A stretch of 64,000 nucleotides of DNA from Paracoccaceae bacterium (GTDB taxonomy: Bacteria > Pseudomonadota > Alphaproteobacteria > Rhodobacterales > Rhodobacteraceae), in contig CACPPZ010000003.1 of the NCBI GenBank assembly GCA_902635985.1, forward strand, positions 19,614 through 83,613, read 5' to 3'. The position numbers and the translations under genes are program-made. Every line of letters begins with the position of its first letter. The first letter of the stretch is position 1. Below, piece by piece: positions 18,137 through 26,817 of the stretch. The notes beneath the pieces were generated by a model. The model saw nothing but the letters and a program-made list of their open reading frames with translations. It was not told the origin of the DNA and did not search any database.

Positions 18137-19045
18137 CTAAATATTTACAAATGAATACTCAGTGCCAGACTGCGCCACGCGGCCTATTCCACCTTTTGGT
18201 AAATGAAAGCCAATAATCAACATATCTTCATTTGATATTCGATTTAGTAGCTTCTGTCTCGTTTGAGCTGCCTCTTCCGGATTTTGGTCAAGTCCACTTA
18301 GCCAGTCTGGTCTTTTGAATGCAACATGATGGTTATTTAAAGCATCCCCGACTATAAGAGCAGATTGCGAGCCATTGGCTATTTCAAAACTCATATGACC
18401 AGGCGTGTGGCCCGGTGTCATCAATGCTAGTACACCTGGTATCGGCTCATCTCCATCATCAAAAAATTCTATTTGATCTTGTAATGCTTCAAACCGGGTT
18501 TTAGCACCAACGGCTGTCTCTACTCTGCTCTCATCAACTCTATTAACTGTTTCTGGATTCCACCAATAATCCCATTCTGTCCTGCCAATATGATACGTGG
18601 CATTTGGAAATAACAAATCATCAAAATCGTCTAGGACACCCCAGATATGGTCTGGATGTGCATGAGTAAAAATGACGTCAGTAATATCTTCAGGCGCAAG
18701 TCCCCTCTCGTCCAAGCTATCTACGATGGCCCCCATGCCATCCAAAAAGTAAACACCGGCACCAACATCAAATAGAATTTTACGGTTCTCTGTTTCCAAC
18801 AATGTTACGTTACATTCCCTAACTAATTGTTCTCGTGACAGAGATAATTCATTGATTATCAGCTCAAGTTCAGCCTGAGGCATTGTGTCGAAGGTCAACC
18901 CGGCTGGAAGTGTAATACTTCCGTCACTGACTGTTGTGATCTTTGTCGTCCCAAAGTCAATCTTAGTGTACGCTATGCTCGGTAAAACTAGTGATAATGG
19001 CAGGCAGGACGCCGCTTTAAGAAATGAACGTCTTCTAATAATCAT
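18137..19045 (-). CDS. Tat-exported metallo-beta-lactamase-fold hydrolase
   Basis: Periplasmic binuclear-metal hydrolase. The metal motif is HAHPDH (THAHPDHIWG), with later ligands in PGHTPGH, an Asp in VGDAL and a His in GFHLP. The N-terminus has a twin-arginine signal (RRRSFLKA) followed by a short hydrophobic stretch, which predicts folded export. I take the ATG at 19045 because an AGGAA site lies about 7 bases upstream; an in-frame TTG at 19063 would add six residues. The architecture resembles quorum-quenching-lactonase and MTA-type MBL proteins, and the true substrate is unknown. It lies 65 bases after the P450 gene. Confidence 0.85.
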   Translation of the reverse strand: MIIRRRSFLKAASCLPLSLVLPSIAYTKIDFGTTKITTVSDGSITLPAGLTFDTMPQAELELIINELSLSREQLVRECNVTLLETENRKILFDVGAGVYFLDGMGAIVDSLDERGLAPEDITDVIFTHAHPDHIWGVLDDFDDLLFPNATYHIGRTEWDYWWNPETVNRVDESRVETAVGAKTRFEALQDQIEFFDDGDEPIPGVLALMTPGHTPGHMSFEIANGSQSALIVGDALNNHHVAFKRPDWLSGLDQNPEEAAQTRQKLLNRISNEDMLIIGFHLPKGGIGRVAQSGTEYSFVNI

Positions 19046-19110
19046 AATTTTTTCCTGAGCCAATAATATTCTCTATTTGGAATATGTTTGATAATTTTAT
19101 CTTCAGCAAG

Positions 19111-20277
19111 TTATTTATTCCTATTTACTAAAATAACCTCCTTGGGTCCCCTGAAGGCCCAACCTTGAAATTTAATTGGTTTTTTTAAATATAAATTGGA
19201 GAAATGTGAGAAAAATAAAGGTAGTGCTACTTCTGCGATCAGAGTTTTAGATATCCAAGCACCTGCACAGAAGTGAGGTCCAGCACCAAATGAAATCGAT
19301 GGGCCATTATCTCGTGAGATGTCGAAGTAATCTGGGTTCTGAAATATAGCCTCGTCCCGATTTGCAGACCCGAACATGAAAAAGATCATGTCATTTTCAT
19401 AAAACTCAACATTTTTATAGATAAAATTTTTGGCTATTCGTCTGGGAGACATACCAATTGGAGACATCCACCGTGAATATTCCTCGAATGCTTGCAGCCA
19501 CGTTTTGGAGCCTGATATTATTGATTCCAGCTGGGAATGATTTTCTAGTAAGGTTCCAATTGTTCCCGCAATAGCATCACGCGGTTCATTTTGACCTCCA
19601 GAGATAGCAAGTTTTATATTCGCTCGTATTGCATCCATAGATAATCCCGCCTTTAGTTGACTGGAAAGCAAAGACGGTGCGTTATGTAGTTTAGGGTCTT
19701 TCAACTGTGCATCGATGTGCAGATCAATCGATCGAGTACAATCTTCACAATTTTTTGTTACGACGGGGTCGCTGATGTAGTTAGAGCAACCGTCTATCAT
19801 CCCTTGGCTCACCCGATCCATTTCAATCCATTTCATCTTGCTCAAACCGGTGATAAGTTTCAAAGCTTCCGCTGATACTTGTGTTGAGAATTCAGAAACA
19901 ATCTCTAATTCTTTTTTGTTACCAATTTTTTTTATAATTTTAGTAGTTTTTTCAACAAACTGGTCCTTCCAAAAATTTTTAACTATTTTGGGAGAGACTG
20001 TTGGGAAAATTGCTTTTCTCTCATTAATGTGGGCATCTCCGTCTTTTCGCATCATATTCTGCCCCATGAGCTTAGTCATTAATCCATTCGGCTGCACAGA
20101 TGAAAATACTTCCACATTCTTTTCACAGATGAAAATATCCTGATGCTTTGAGAACAGCGTTGCATTAAGCTGTGGCACAAAAGTAATTGGTGAGTTTGTT
20201 CGAAAAAAACCTAGGATTGGATATGGATTACTTTCAAAGGTCTTAAGATCAATATCTTGAACGGGTGCAGAACTCAT
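19111..20277 (-). CDS. Cytochrome P450
   Basis: Soluble bacterial haem monooxygenase, 388 residues. The haem-thiolate loop is FGAGPHFCAGAW with the Cys ligand near 350, the K-helix ExxR is EYSR, and the I-helix region AISGGQNEPRDAIAGT has GGQNE in place of the canonical AGxxT core. Bacterial P450s of this size need ferredoxin and reductase partners; none is adjacent. It lies 21 bases from the small membrane protein on its upstream side. The substrate is unknown. Confidence 0.92.
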   Translation of the reverse strand: MSSAPVQDIDLKTFESNPYPILGFFRTNSPITFVPQLNATLFSKHQDIFICEKNVEVFSSVQPNGLMTKLMGQNMMRKDGDAHINERKAIFPTVSPKIVKNFWKDQFVEKTTKIIKKIGNKKELEIVSEFSTQVSAEALKLITGLSKMKWIEMDRVSQGMIDGCSNYISDPVVTKNCEDCTRSIDLHIDAQLKDPKLHNAPSLLSSQLKAGLSMDAIRANIKLAISGGQNEPRDAIAGTIGTLLENHSQLESIISGSKTWLQAFEEYSRWMSPIGMSPRRIAKNFIYKNVEFYENDMIFFMFGSANRDEAIFQNPDYFDISRDNGPSISFGAGPHFCAGAWISKTLIAEVALPLFFSHFSNLYLKKPIKFQGWAFRGPKEVILVNRNK

Positions 20278-20298
20278 AGGAGTTCCTTAAAATATCTT

Positions 20299-20490
20299 TC
20301 AATAACCAAATTCATTAGAACATTCCTCGTAAGATAAGTTTGGTTTGTATTCTTTACACCAAGCAAGTCCTTCAGCATCCTCTGTTGCAGGGTTTTCAAT
20401 TTTTAAAATACTTATTGCAACCCATATAAAGGTTAAAAGAAAGATTAACCTAACTGGACGAAAGATTAACTTTATCATCCACCAAATCAT
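20299..20490 (-). CDS. Small single-pass membrane protein, unknown function
   Basis: A 63-residue protein starting MIWWMIKLIF, with an uncharged stretch (about residues 12-30, LIFLLTFIWVAISIL) that would span the membrane. The hydrophilic C-terminal tail contains two Cys (AWCKEY and YEECSNE). I chose the ATG at 20490 because AAGGT lies about 7 bases upstream; an in-frame ATG at 20538 has no such site. It immediately precedes the P450 on the same strand and could be a periplasmic-tail partner in that operon. I do not recognise the family. Confidence 0.6.
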   Translation of the reverse strand: MIWWMIKLIFRPVRLIFLLTFIWVAISILKIENPATEDAEGLAWCKEYKPNLSYEECSNEFGY

Positions 20491-20610
20491 TTTTTTACCT
20501 TGGATTATTTTGTGAAAAAAGCCAGACTTATGTTTCAATTGAGTGTGAATAGATTTGGAACTTAGTCAAACGGTTAGTGAATATTAATTCGTTTATTAGG
20601 GGGTAATTCA

Positions 20611-21849
20611 GTGAAAACAGCAATAGTAGCTGGAGCAGGGATAGTTGGTGTGTCAGCCGCCATATGGTTACAAAGATTTGGTTACCAGGTAAAATTGATT
20701 GATCGCACTGGCCCAGCGTCTGGCACCTCTTATGGGAACGCTGGTGTTTTGGCCTCAGGTTCTATTATTCCCGTAACAACTCCAGGCTTAATTTCTAAGT
20801 CGCCGAGAATGTTACTGGATCCGAATAAGCCACTTTTCCTAAAATACTCATATTTACCCCGCTTAATGCCTTTTCTTTTTAAATATCTAAGGCATACAAA
20901 TATTGAGCATGTTGAGACTTATGCTGCTGCAATGTCTCAATTGTTGTATGATACCGTAGACCAGCATAAATCTTTAGCAAAGGGAACTGGAGCGGAAAAA
21001 TATATCCAAACTACTGATTATTTGTTTGGCTATGATACAGAAGAAGCTTTCGAGAAAGATCGTTTCGCATGGGACATACGTAGTAAATTCAAGCATGATT
21101 TTGATATTTTAAAAGGGGAAGCACTACAAAGCGTTGATCCAATCTATAAAGATGCATTCAAAGTGATAGTGGTTAACCGTAACCATGGTAAAATTAGTGA
21201 TCCTGGCGAATATATAAAAGAACTTGCAAAATATTTTGAGAATAATAACGGAGAAATAGTTCAAGCGAATATAAAAAGTTTTCAGCAAAAAGATTCAATG
21301 ATCGTTGGTTTGGAGACGGACAATGGAGTGCATAAGGCAGACCATGTAATTTTTACACTAGGACCATGGTCTGGAGGTTTATCTAAAAGGCTTGGTCTCA
21401 ATATACCTTTTGAAAGTGAACGCGGGTACCATATTGAGCTTATAAACCCCTCAAAAATGCCCCAAAATTCAATGATGGTTTCCTCTGGAAAATTTGTGGT
21501 AACTCCGATGGATGGGAGAATTAGATTAGCTGGACTTGTAGAATTCGGTGGATTGAAGGCTGGAGCATCTAAAGCACCGGTAGAGTTATTAAAGAAAAAT
21601 GCTCAAAAACTTTTTGCTGATATACAATATGATCATATTACAGAGTGGTTGGGTCATCGTCCAACAACAGCTAATAGTCTTCCGTTAATAGGTCGAGTCA
21701 AAAACTTTAAAAATGTATTTGTTGGATTTGGGCATCAGCATGTGGGCTTGACAGGTGGTGCTAAAACAGGTCGTATCATAGCTCAGTTGCTAGATGAACG
21801 AGAGCCAAATATTCAATTATCGTTTTTTGACCCAAATGAATATGCCTAA
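20611..21849 (+). CDS. FAD-dependent D-amino-acid dehydrogenase-like oxidoreductase (DadA-like), copy 2
   Basis: Paralogue of the gene at 6786-8027, with GAGIVGVSAA at the N-terminus, SGTSYGNAGVLASG, ERGYHIE and GHQHVGLTGGAKTGRIIA. It has 412 residues. The start is GTG, preceded by an AGGGGG site. It leads a plus-strand run with a TRAP transporter 36 bases downstream, so the oxidised amino compound is probably the TRAP substrate. It is divergent from the small membrane protein/P450 operon. Confidence 0.88.
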   Translation: MKTAIVAGAGIVGVSAAIWLQRFGYQVKLIDRTGPASGTSYGNAGVLASGSIIPVTTPGLISKSPRMLLDPNKPLFLKYSYLPRLMPFLFKYLRHTNIEHVETYAAAMSQLLYDTVDQHKSLAKGTGAEKYIQTTDYLFGYDTEEAFEKDRFAWDIRSKFKHDFDILKGEALQSVDPIYKDAFKVIVVNRNHGKISDPGEYIKELAKYFENNNGEIVQANIKSFQQKDSMIVGLETDNGVHKADHVIFTLGPWSGGLSKRLGLNIPFESERGYHIELINPSKMPQNSMMVSSGKFVVTPMDGRIRLAGLVEFGGLKAGASKAPVELLKKNAQKLFADIQYDHITEWLGHRPTTANSLPLIGRVKNFKNVFVGFGHQHVGLTGGAKTGRIIAQLLDEREPNIQLSFFDPNEYA

Positions 21850-21884
21850 GCGATCTGCAACATAACAAAAATTGGGAGGAATTA

Positions 21885-22856
21885 ATGGAAATTAAGAATT
21901 TAGCCGCTGCTGTTGTTTGCGGTACATTTATAGCAGGTGCCTCAATAGCAGAGGACTGGGATATGCCAATGGCCTATTCCGCCACCAACTTTCATTCAGA
22001 AATGGGCGTAGTTTTTGCTGACAAAGTCCGCGATTATACCAGCGGAGGGATAAATATTACGGTTCATCCTGGTGGATCCTTGTTTAAGGGCGGTGAGATA
22101 AAAAGAGCCATACAAACGGGGCAAGCCCCTATTGGCGAACGGTTTATGTCAGCTCATGCTAATGAAGCTCCGCTTTTGGGATGGGATAACCTGCCGTTTC
22201 TTGCCACGACTTATGAAGCTAACAATAAGCTATGGGCAGCCGCCAAGGATAAAGTAAATTCACAATTATCCGATTTGAACCTCGTGGCTCTTTATACGTG
22301 CCCATGGCCAGGCCAAGGTTTTTATTTCAACAAAGCGGTTAATTCCTCAAAAGATACCCAGGGTGTGAAGTTTCGCTCTTACAACTCTGCAACCGCGACT
22401 TTTGCCGAAGAGTTAGGAATGGTTCCAGTGCAAGTTGAGGCTGCTGAACTTTCGCAGGCATTGGCGACTGGAGTGGCAGAATCATTTATTTCATCTGGAT
22501 CTACCGGATACGATAGAAAGGTATGGGAGCATTTATCACACTATTATAAAGTTAATGCTTGGTTACCTCGTAACTACGTAATGGTTAATAAGGGTGTTTG
22601 GGAAGGTTTGAATTCTGATATGAGGGGCGCCATCCAAAAAGCTGCAGATGAAACTGGAGCAGCATGCTCTGCTAAATCTGCTGAATTAGCGAATTGGTAT
22701 TTTGAGCAGCTTGAAGCAAATGGAATGGCTGTAGAAGATGCAAGTCCAGAATTTTTGGCTGAACTCCAGGCGATTGGAGCAAAGATGACTTCAGATTGGT
22801 TGGCATCAGCGGGAGCAGATGGTCAAGCAATACTGGATGCTTACAAATCAAATTAA
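21885..22856 (+). CDS. TRAP transporter substrate-binding protein (DctP family)
   Basis: Periplasmic binding component of a TRAP importer, 323 residues, with a Sec signal peptide (cleavage near ASIA, residues 20-23). Family features include HPGGSLFKGGEIKRAIQTGQ and the central FRSYNSATATFAEELG with the carboxylate-binding Arg. A later segment includes ESFISSGSTGY. A good GGGAGG site precedes the ATG. A GC-rich hairpin follows the stop, which may raise the amount of this subunit relative to the permeases. Confidence 0.93.
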   Translation: MEIKNLAAAVVCGTFIAGASIAEDWDMPMAYSATNFHSEMGVVFADKVRDYTSGGINITVHPGGSLFKGGEIKRAIQTGQAPIGERFMSAHANEAPLLGWDNLPFLATTYEANNKLWAAAKDKVNSQLSDLNLVALYTCPWPGQGFYFNKAVNSSKDTQGVKFRSYNSATATFAEELGMVPVQVEAAELSQALATGVAESFISSGSTGYDRKVWEHLSHYYKVNAWLPRNYVMVNKGVWEGLNSDMRGAIQKAADETGAACSAKSAELANWYFEQLEANGMAVEDASPEFLAELQAIGAKMTSDWLASAGADGQAILDAYKSN

Positions 22857-22869
22857 GCTAATATAAATT

Positions 22870-22888
22870 GCCCCGCTAAATGCGGGGC
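22870..22888 (+). terminator. Hairpin between TRAP binding-protein and permease genes
   Basis: A perfect 7-bp stem GCCCCGC/GCGGGGC with a 5-base loop is followed by ATTTT. It lies between the dctP-like and dctQ-like genes of one operon. It probably acts as a partial terminator or 3'-end stabiliser that gives excess binding protein. Confidence 0.7.
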
Positions 22889-22908
22889 ATTTTAAAAGGA
22901 GGCAGAAA

Positions 22909-23622
22909 ATGAGAGATTGGCAGCCTTTATTTGGGCTCCCTTTGTGGTTCTGGCTCTTTATCTTGCCAACGCTATTTGCGCTCTTTTGTCTTTTTTATCC
23001 TACTAAAGCAAAAAGATTAATGTCTCCAATTTGGCCGTTATTGGATAAAGTCTATTTGGGGTTTGGTATTTTGTCTGCAATTTTTATGATTGTAATTCTA
23101 CTTTTGATTGTTGGTCAGATGGTTGCGCGTTGGACTAATACGATCTTTCCCGGAGGAACAGAGTTTGCTGGATATGCGATGGCATGTACATCCTTTTTTG
23201 CTCTGGCTTTCGCCTTAACCCAGGGTTCCCATATTCGTGTCTCTATTTTTCTCAATATAAACAATTTTTTAAAGTTTTGGTTAGATGCATTTGCTATGCT
23301 TGTTTCGGCTTGGACTGCTACATACTTTGCGCGATATGCAGTCAAAACAAATTTTCTATCTGAAATTTTGAACGATAGGACACAAGGCTTAGATCAAGTT
23401 CCTGAATGGTTGCTTTCTATTTTTTCTATGATTGGTCAATGGCCTTGGGAGTGGGGCACAACTTGGTCAAAAACGACCTCTGAATTGGTTTATACACCTG
23501 TATGGCTTCCACAAATAGCAATGTCCGTGGGAACAATTTTGCTAGCGGTTGCAATTTGGGATCACCTTTTTCGTTTACTGGCTTACAGAGAAACGCGTAT
23601 TTTTCGGGAAGCAATAGAATGA
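22909..23622 (+). CDS. TRAP transporter small permease (DctQ family)
   Basis: Small membrane subunit of the TRAP importer, 237 residues, somewhat longer than usual because of an extra N-terminal hydrophobic segment. The core four-helix DctQ pattern is visible in MVARWTNTIFPGGTEFAGYAM and the GSHIRVSIF loop. An AAAGGAGG site precedes the ATG. The stop overlaps the large permease start by four bases. Confidence 0.9.
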   Translation: MRDWQPLFGLPLWFWLFILPTLFALFCLFYPTKAKRLMSPIWPLLDKVYLGFGILSAIFMIVILLLIVGQMVARWTNTIFPGGTEFAGYAMACTSFFALAFALTQGSHIRVSIFLNINNFLKFWLDAFAMLVSAWTATYFARYAVKTNFLSEILNDRTQGLDQVPEWLLSIFSMIGQWPWEWGTTWSKTTSELVYTPVWLPQIAMSVGTILLAVAIWDHLFRLLAYRETRIFREAIE

Positions 23623-24926
23623 CAGAACTTTATGCCATAATCATTTTTTTGTTCGTTTTATTTCTGCTTCTAGGCAGCTCTGTTTGGGTTGGGTTGGCGC
23701 TAATGGGTGTCGCTTGGGTGGGTATGGAACTATTCACAACCCGCCCAGCTGGCGATGCAATGATTACTACCATTTGGACGGGAGCAAGTAGTTGGACCCT
23801 TACGGCTTTACCACTTTTTATTTGGATGGGGGAAATACTATTTCGAACAAGATTGTCAGAAGATATGTTTCGAGGACTATCGCCCTGGATGCGGTTTTTA
23901 CCTGGCGGCTTACTGCATACAAATATAGCAGGATGTACCATATTTGCTGCGGTTTCTGGATCTTCTGCTGCAACTTTAAATATGGTAGGAAAAATGTCTA
24001 TCCCTGAACTTCGTAGTAGGGGATATCCAGAATACATGATTATTGGTACGTTGGCAGGAGCGGCGACACTCGGCCTAATGATACCACCTTCCTTAACTTT
24101 GATTGTTTATGGTGTAACAATTAATGAGAGTATAACTAAATTGTTTATGGCTGGTGTTTTCCCGGGACTAGTTCTGGCCGGTTTATTTATGACATACATA
24201 GTTTTTTGGCATTTTTTTGGAACCGGCGATCGGCCACAAAAAGAGCCCTCTATGTCTTTTTCTAAGATGATAAAGGAAAGTCTATTTCTTGTGCCAGTAA
24301 TGGGTTTGGTCGGTGTTGTCATAGGGTCAATGTATTTAGGATTTGCTACGGCTACAGAAGCTGCCGCAGTTGGAGTAGTTGGAGCATTGATATTGTCGGC
24401 AGCCCAGGGGTCTCTTAATTGGTCAACATTTTCAGTTAGCCTTATGGGAGCCACTAAGACATCTGCCATGATTGCCTTAATTCTCATGGGTGCTGCATTT
24501 TTATCCTTATCTATGGGCTTCACCGGTTTGCCAAGAGCCATGGCCGAGCTAATAGAGAGTTATAATTTATCACCGGTAGCTCTGATTGCAGTGCTTACAG
24601 TTTTTTATTTAATTCTGGGTATGTTTATGGATGGGTTATCATCTGTTGTTCTCACTATGGCAATAGTGGAGCCAATGATCAGGACAGCTGGAATTGATCT
24701 GATTTGGTTTGGTATTTTCTTAGTTGTTGTAATCGAAACAGCGCAGGTTACTCCCCCAATCGGTTTTAACCTTTTTGTTTTGCAGGGTATGACGAAACAT
24801 GAAATTGGTTACATTGCTAAGACCGCTATTCCAATGGTCGCGTTAATGTTGTTAATGGTTGTGATCTTAGTCATTTTTCCAGAGTTAGCTACATGGCTAC
24901 CAGAAAATATACGTCAGCGGAATTAA
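23619..24926 (+). CDS. TRAP transporter large permease (DctM family)
   Basis: Large membrane subunit of the TRAP importer, an ion-transporter-superfamily protein with about 12 helices. I place the start at the ATGA overlap with the small permease, giving 435 residues, the normal DctM length; a longer reading from 23502 would overlap the upstream gene by 120 bases. Motifs include AAVSGSSAATLNMVGKMSIP, a GAATLGLMIPPSL segment and the C-terminal ETAQVTPPIGFNLFVLQG. Confidence 0.92.
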   Translation: MTELYAIIIFLFVLFLLLGSSVWVGLALMGVAWVGMELFTTRPAGDAMITTIWTGASSWTLTALPLFIWMGEILFRTRLSEDMFRGLSPWMRFLPGGLLHTNIAGCTIFAAVSGSSAATLNMVGKMSIPELRSRGYPEYMIIGTLAGAATLGLMIPPSLTLIVYGVTINESITKLFMAGVFPGLVLAGLFMTYIVFWHFFGTGDRPQKEPSMSFSKMIKESLFLVPVMGLVGVVIGSMYLGFATATEAAAVGVVGALILSAAQGSLNWSTFSVSLMGATKTSAMIALILMGAAFLSLSMGFTGLPRAMAELIESYNLSPVALIAVLTVFYLILGMFMDGLSSVVLTMAIVEPMIRTAGIDLIWFGIFLVVVIETAQVTPPIGFNLFVLQGMTKHEIGYIAKTAIPMVALMLLMVVILVIFPELATWLPENIRQRN

Positions 24927-24930
24927 AGTC

Positions 24931-25599
24931 TTGGGTCGTGTCAGTATACTCCAGCTTGATACAAAATTTTTGCGAATTCCTGGCGATATTGGATGTAAGA
25001 AAACATTTATTGAACCACCTCAGCATTTAATAGTCGAGGGCGCTACAGCAAATAAGGTAGTGACATCTCGACCGGAAAATATTGATATCACTCCCTTTTT
25101 GGACGCCGCGCAATCTGCGACAGGTGATATGCTGATAACTTCGTGTGGTTTCTTAGCTCCATTTCAGAAAGAACTTCAAGAAAACTTAGATATTCCTGTT
25201 GTGGTATCATCAATTAATCAACTGGCTGATATGAGTAAAATTTATTCGCCTGAGCAAGTTGTAATTTTAACTATTGCTGCAGATAAACTCTGTACCAAGC
25301 ATTTGCCGAGAGCACTTTGGAAGTTTTCTAAGTGCATATGTGGCCTGGGAAATTCCAGTTATTTTCACAAAGTTATCTTTGAAGACATGGTGATGTTTGA
25401 TGAGGCAAAAGTAGCAGGTGAATTGCTTACAGTTTTTAAGCATGCTTGTAATGAAAATACGCGAGCTCTGTTGCTGGAATGCACAAATATGCCGCCATAC
25501 AAGCCAAATTTGAAACAATTTAAAGATATTAAGATCTTTGATATTTTGTCCGCAATTGAAACGCTATTACCGAACACGGTAAACCCGGCCTATTTGTAA
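24931..25599 (+). CDS. Aspartate/glutamate racemase-like protein
   Basis: Two-lobed Asp/Glu/hydantoin racemase superfamily protein, 222 residues. The two expected catalytic Cys are present: one in LITSCGFL (near 70) and one in LLECTNMPPY (near 188). It starts with a TTG four bases after the TRAP permease stop, with no clear ribosome site, so translation probably depends on coupling. The context (TRAP importer, amino-acid oxidase) suggests stereo-inversion or decarboxylation of an imported amino or malonate-type acid. Maleate isomerase or arylmalonate decarboxylase activity cannot be excluded. Confidence 0.75.
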   Translation: MGRVSILQLDTKFLRIPGDIGCKKTFIEPPQHLIVEGATANKVVTSRPENIDITPFLDAAQSATGDMLITSCGFLAPFQKELQENLDIPVVVSSINQLADMSKIYSPEQVVILTIAADKLCTKHLPRALWKFSKCICGLGNSSYFHKVIFEDMVMFDEAKVAGELLTVFKHACNENTRALLLECTNMPPYKPNLKQFKDIKIFDILSAIETLLPNTVNPAYL

Positions 25600-25673
25600 A
25601 ACCGATATATTTTATTGTGCCACAATTAAAATAATATACGCTCCATTAAATTAATAGTTGAGCTTGAAATCTT

Positions 25674-26789
25674 ATGATTAAAAACACTGAAGCAGCTGTT
25701 CTTTATGAAACAAATTCAGATCTAGTTGTGGAGAATTTAAATTTAGCGGCTCCAGGACCAAAAGAAGTTTTTGTTCAAATGGGAGCTGCCGGTGTTTGTC
25801 ATTCTGATGTTCATGTGATTAGTGGTCAGGCTAACCAGATAATGCCATGCGTTCTGGGCCATGAAGGTGCAGGTCTTGTCACTTCTATTGGGAAGGAAGT
25901 AAACAACGTGAGTGTGGGCGATCACGTTGTCCTCAGCTGGCTGCCATACTGCGGAAAATGTTATCAATGTGTTCGTGAGAAAACACATTTATGCAAAGCC
26001 TATCAAACGCCAGTTGGCAATGGAACACTATTGGATGGCTCTTGTCGATTTTCTAATTCAGAGGGGCCAGTTCGGCAGCTTGGTTCACTTGGATGTTGGT
26101 CTGAAAATGTTGTGGTACCTGAAGTATGTTGCGTGCCAGTAGATAAATCTATTCCCTTTGAAATTGCTGCGCTTCTTGGTTGTGCTGTAACGACTGGTGT
26201 TGGTGCTGTCTTAAATCGAGCCAAGGTGCAAAACGGGGAAACAGTAGTTGTAATAGGGGCGGGAGGTGTTGGTTTATCAGTAGTGATGGCGGCTAAATTT
26301 AAAGGAGCCTCACAAGTTATCTGTATTGATCAAAATATTAGTGCGCGAAACCTTGCAATAGAATTGGGTGCTACGGATTTTCTTGTTTCGAAGCAGAATG
26401 AAGATATTTCTAAAAAACTAATGGAGCTAACGGGTGTGGGTGCTGATCATGTATTTGAGGCAGTGGGTAAAAGAGAATTGCAATCTGATGCGATTGATTA
26501 TTGCTGTTCAGGTGGTACTGTAACTTTTGTCGGTTTGGACAGCGAGGACGCGACAATTAATCTAAAAACTACTGCCATAACTAGAGCAGAAAAAACAATA
26601 TCCGGTTCGATATATGGTTCTGCTTGCACCCACAGGGATTTTGCTCTTTATGGTGAAAAATTCCTTGAGGGAAAACTACCGATCGATTTAATGGTTAATC
26701 GGCGGTACCATCTCAGGGAGATAAATATTGCGCTCAGTGACATGTTGGAGGGAAAACCAGGAAGAGGCGTAATTGTTTTTGATCATTAA
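25674..26789 (+). CDS. Zinc-dependent alcohol dehydrogenase (MDR family, class III-like)
   Basis: NAD(P)-dependent medium-chain dehydrogenase, 371 residues. Catalytic zinc ligands are C42 (GVCHSDVH), H63-E64 (GHEGAG) and C172-region (LLGCAVTTG). The structural zinc lobe has C93, C96, C99 and C107. The nucleotide fold has GAGGVGLS. The layout matches the class III/aryl-alcohol group rather than short yeast-type ADH. It sits between the racemase-like and FAD oxidase genes and may process an alcohol or aldehyde product of the same substrate. Confidence 0.9.
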   Translation: MIKNTEAAVLYETNSDLVVENLNLAAPGPKEVFVQMGAAGVCHSDVHVISGQANQIMPCVLGHEGAGLVTSIGKEVNNVSVGDHVVLSWLPYCGKCYQCVREKTHLCKAYQTPVGNGTLLDGSCRFSNSEGPVRQLGSLGCWSENVVVPEVCCVPVDKSIPFEIAALLGCAVTTGVGAVLNRAKVQNGETVVVIGAGGVGLSVVMAAKFKGASQVICIDQNISARNLAIELGATDFLVSKQNEDISKKLMELTGVGADHVFEAVGKRELQSDAIDYCCSGGTVTFVGLDSEDATINLKTTAITRAEKTISGSIYGSACTHRDFALYGEKFLEGKLPIDLMVNRRYHLREINIALSDMLEGKPGRGVIVFDH

Positions 26790-26817
26790 ATTTGGGCAGA
26801 GAGTGAGGCCATAAAAG

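Noticed and set aside
23502-23618. Longer start for the TRAP large permease
   Set aside because: It would overlap the small permease by 120 bases; the ATGA overlap start gives the normal family N-terminus.
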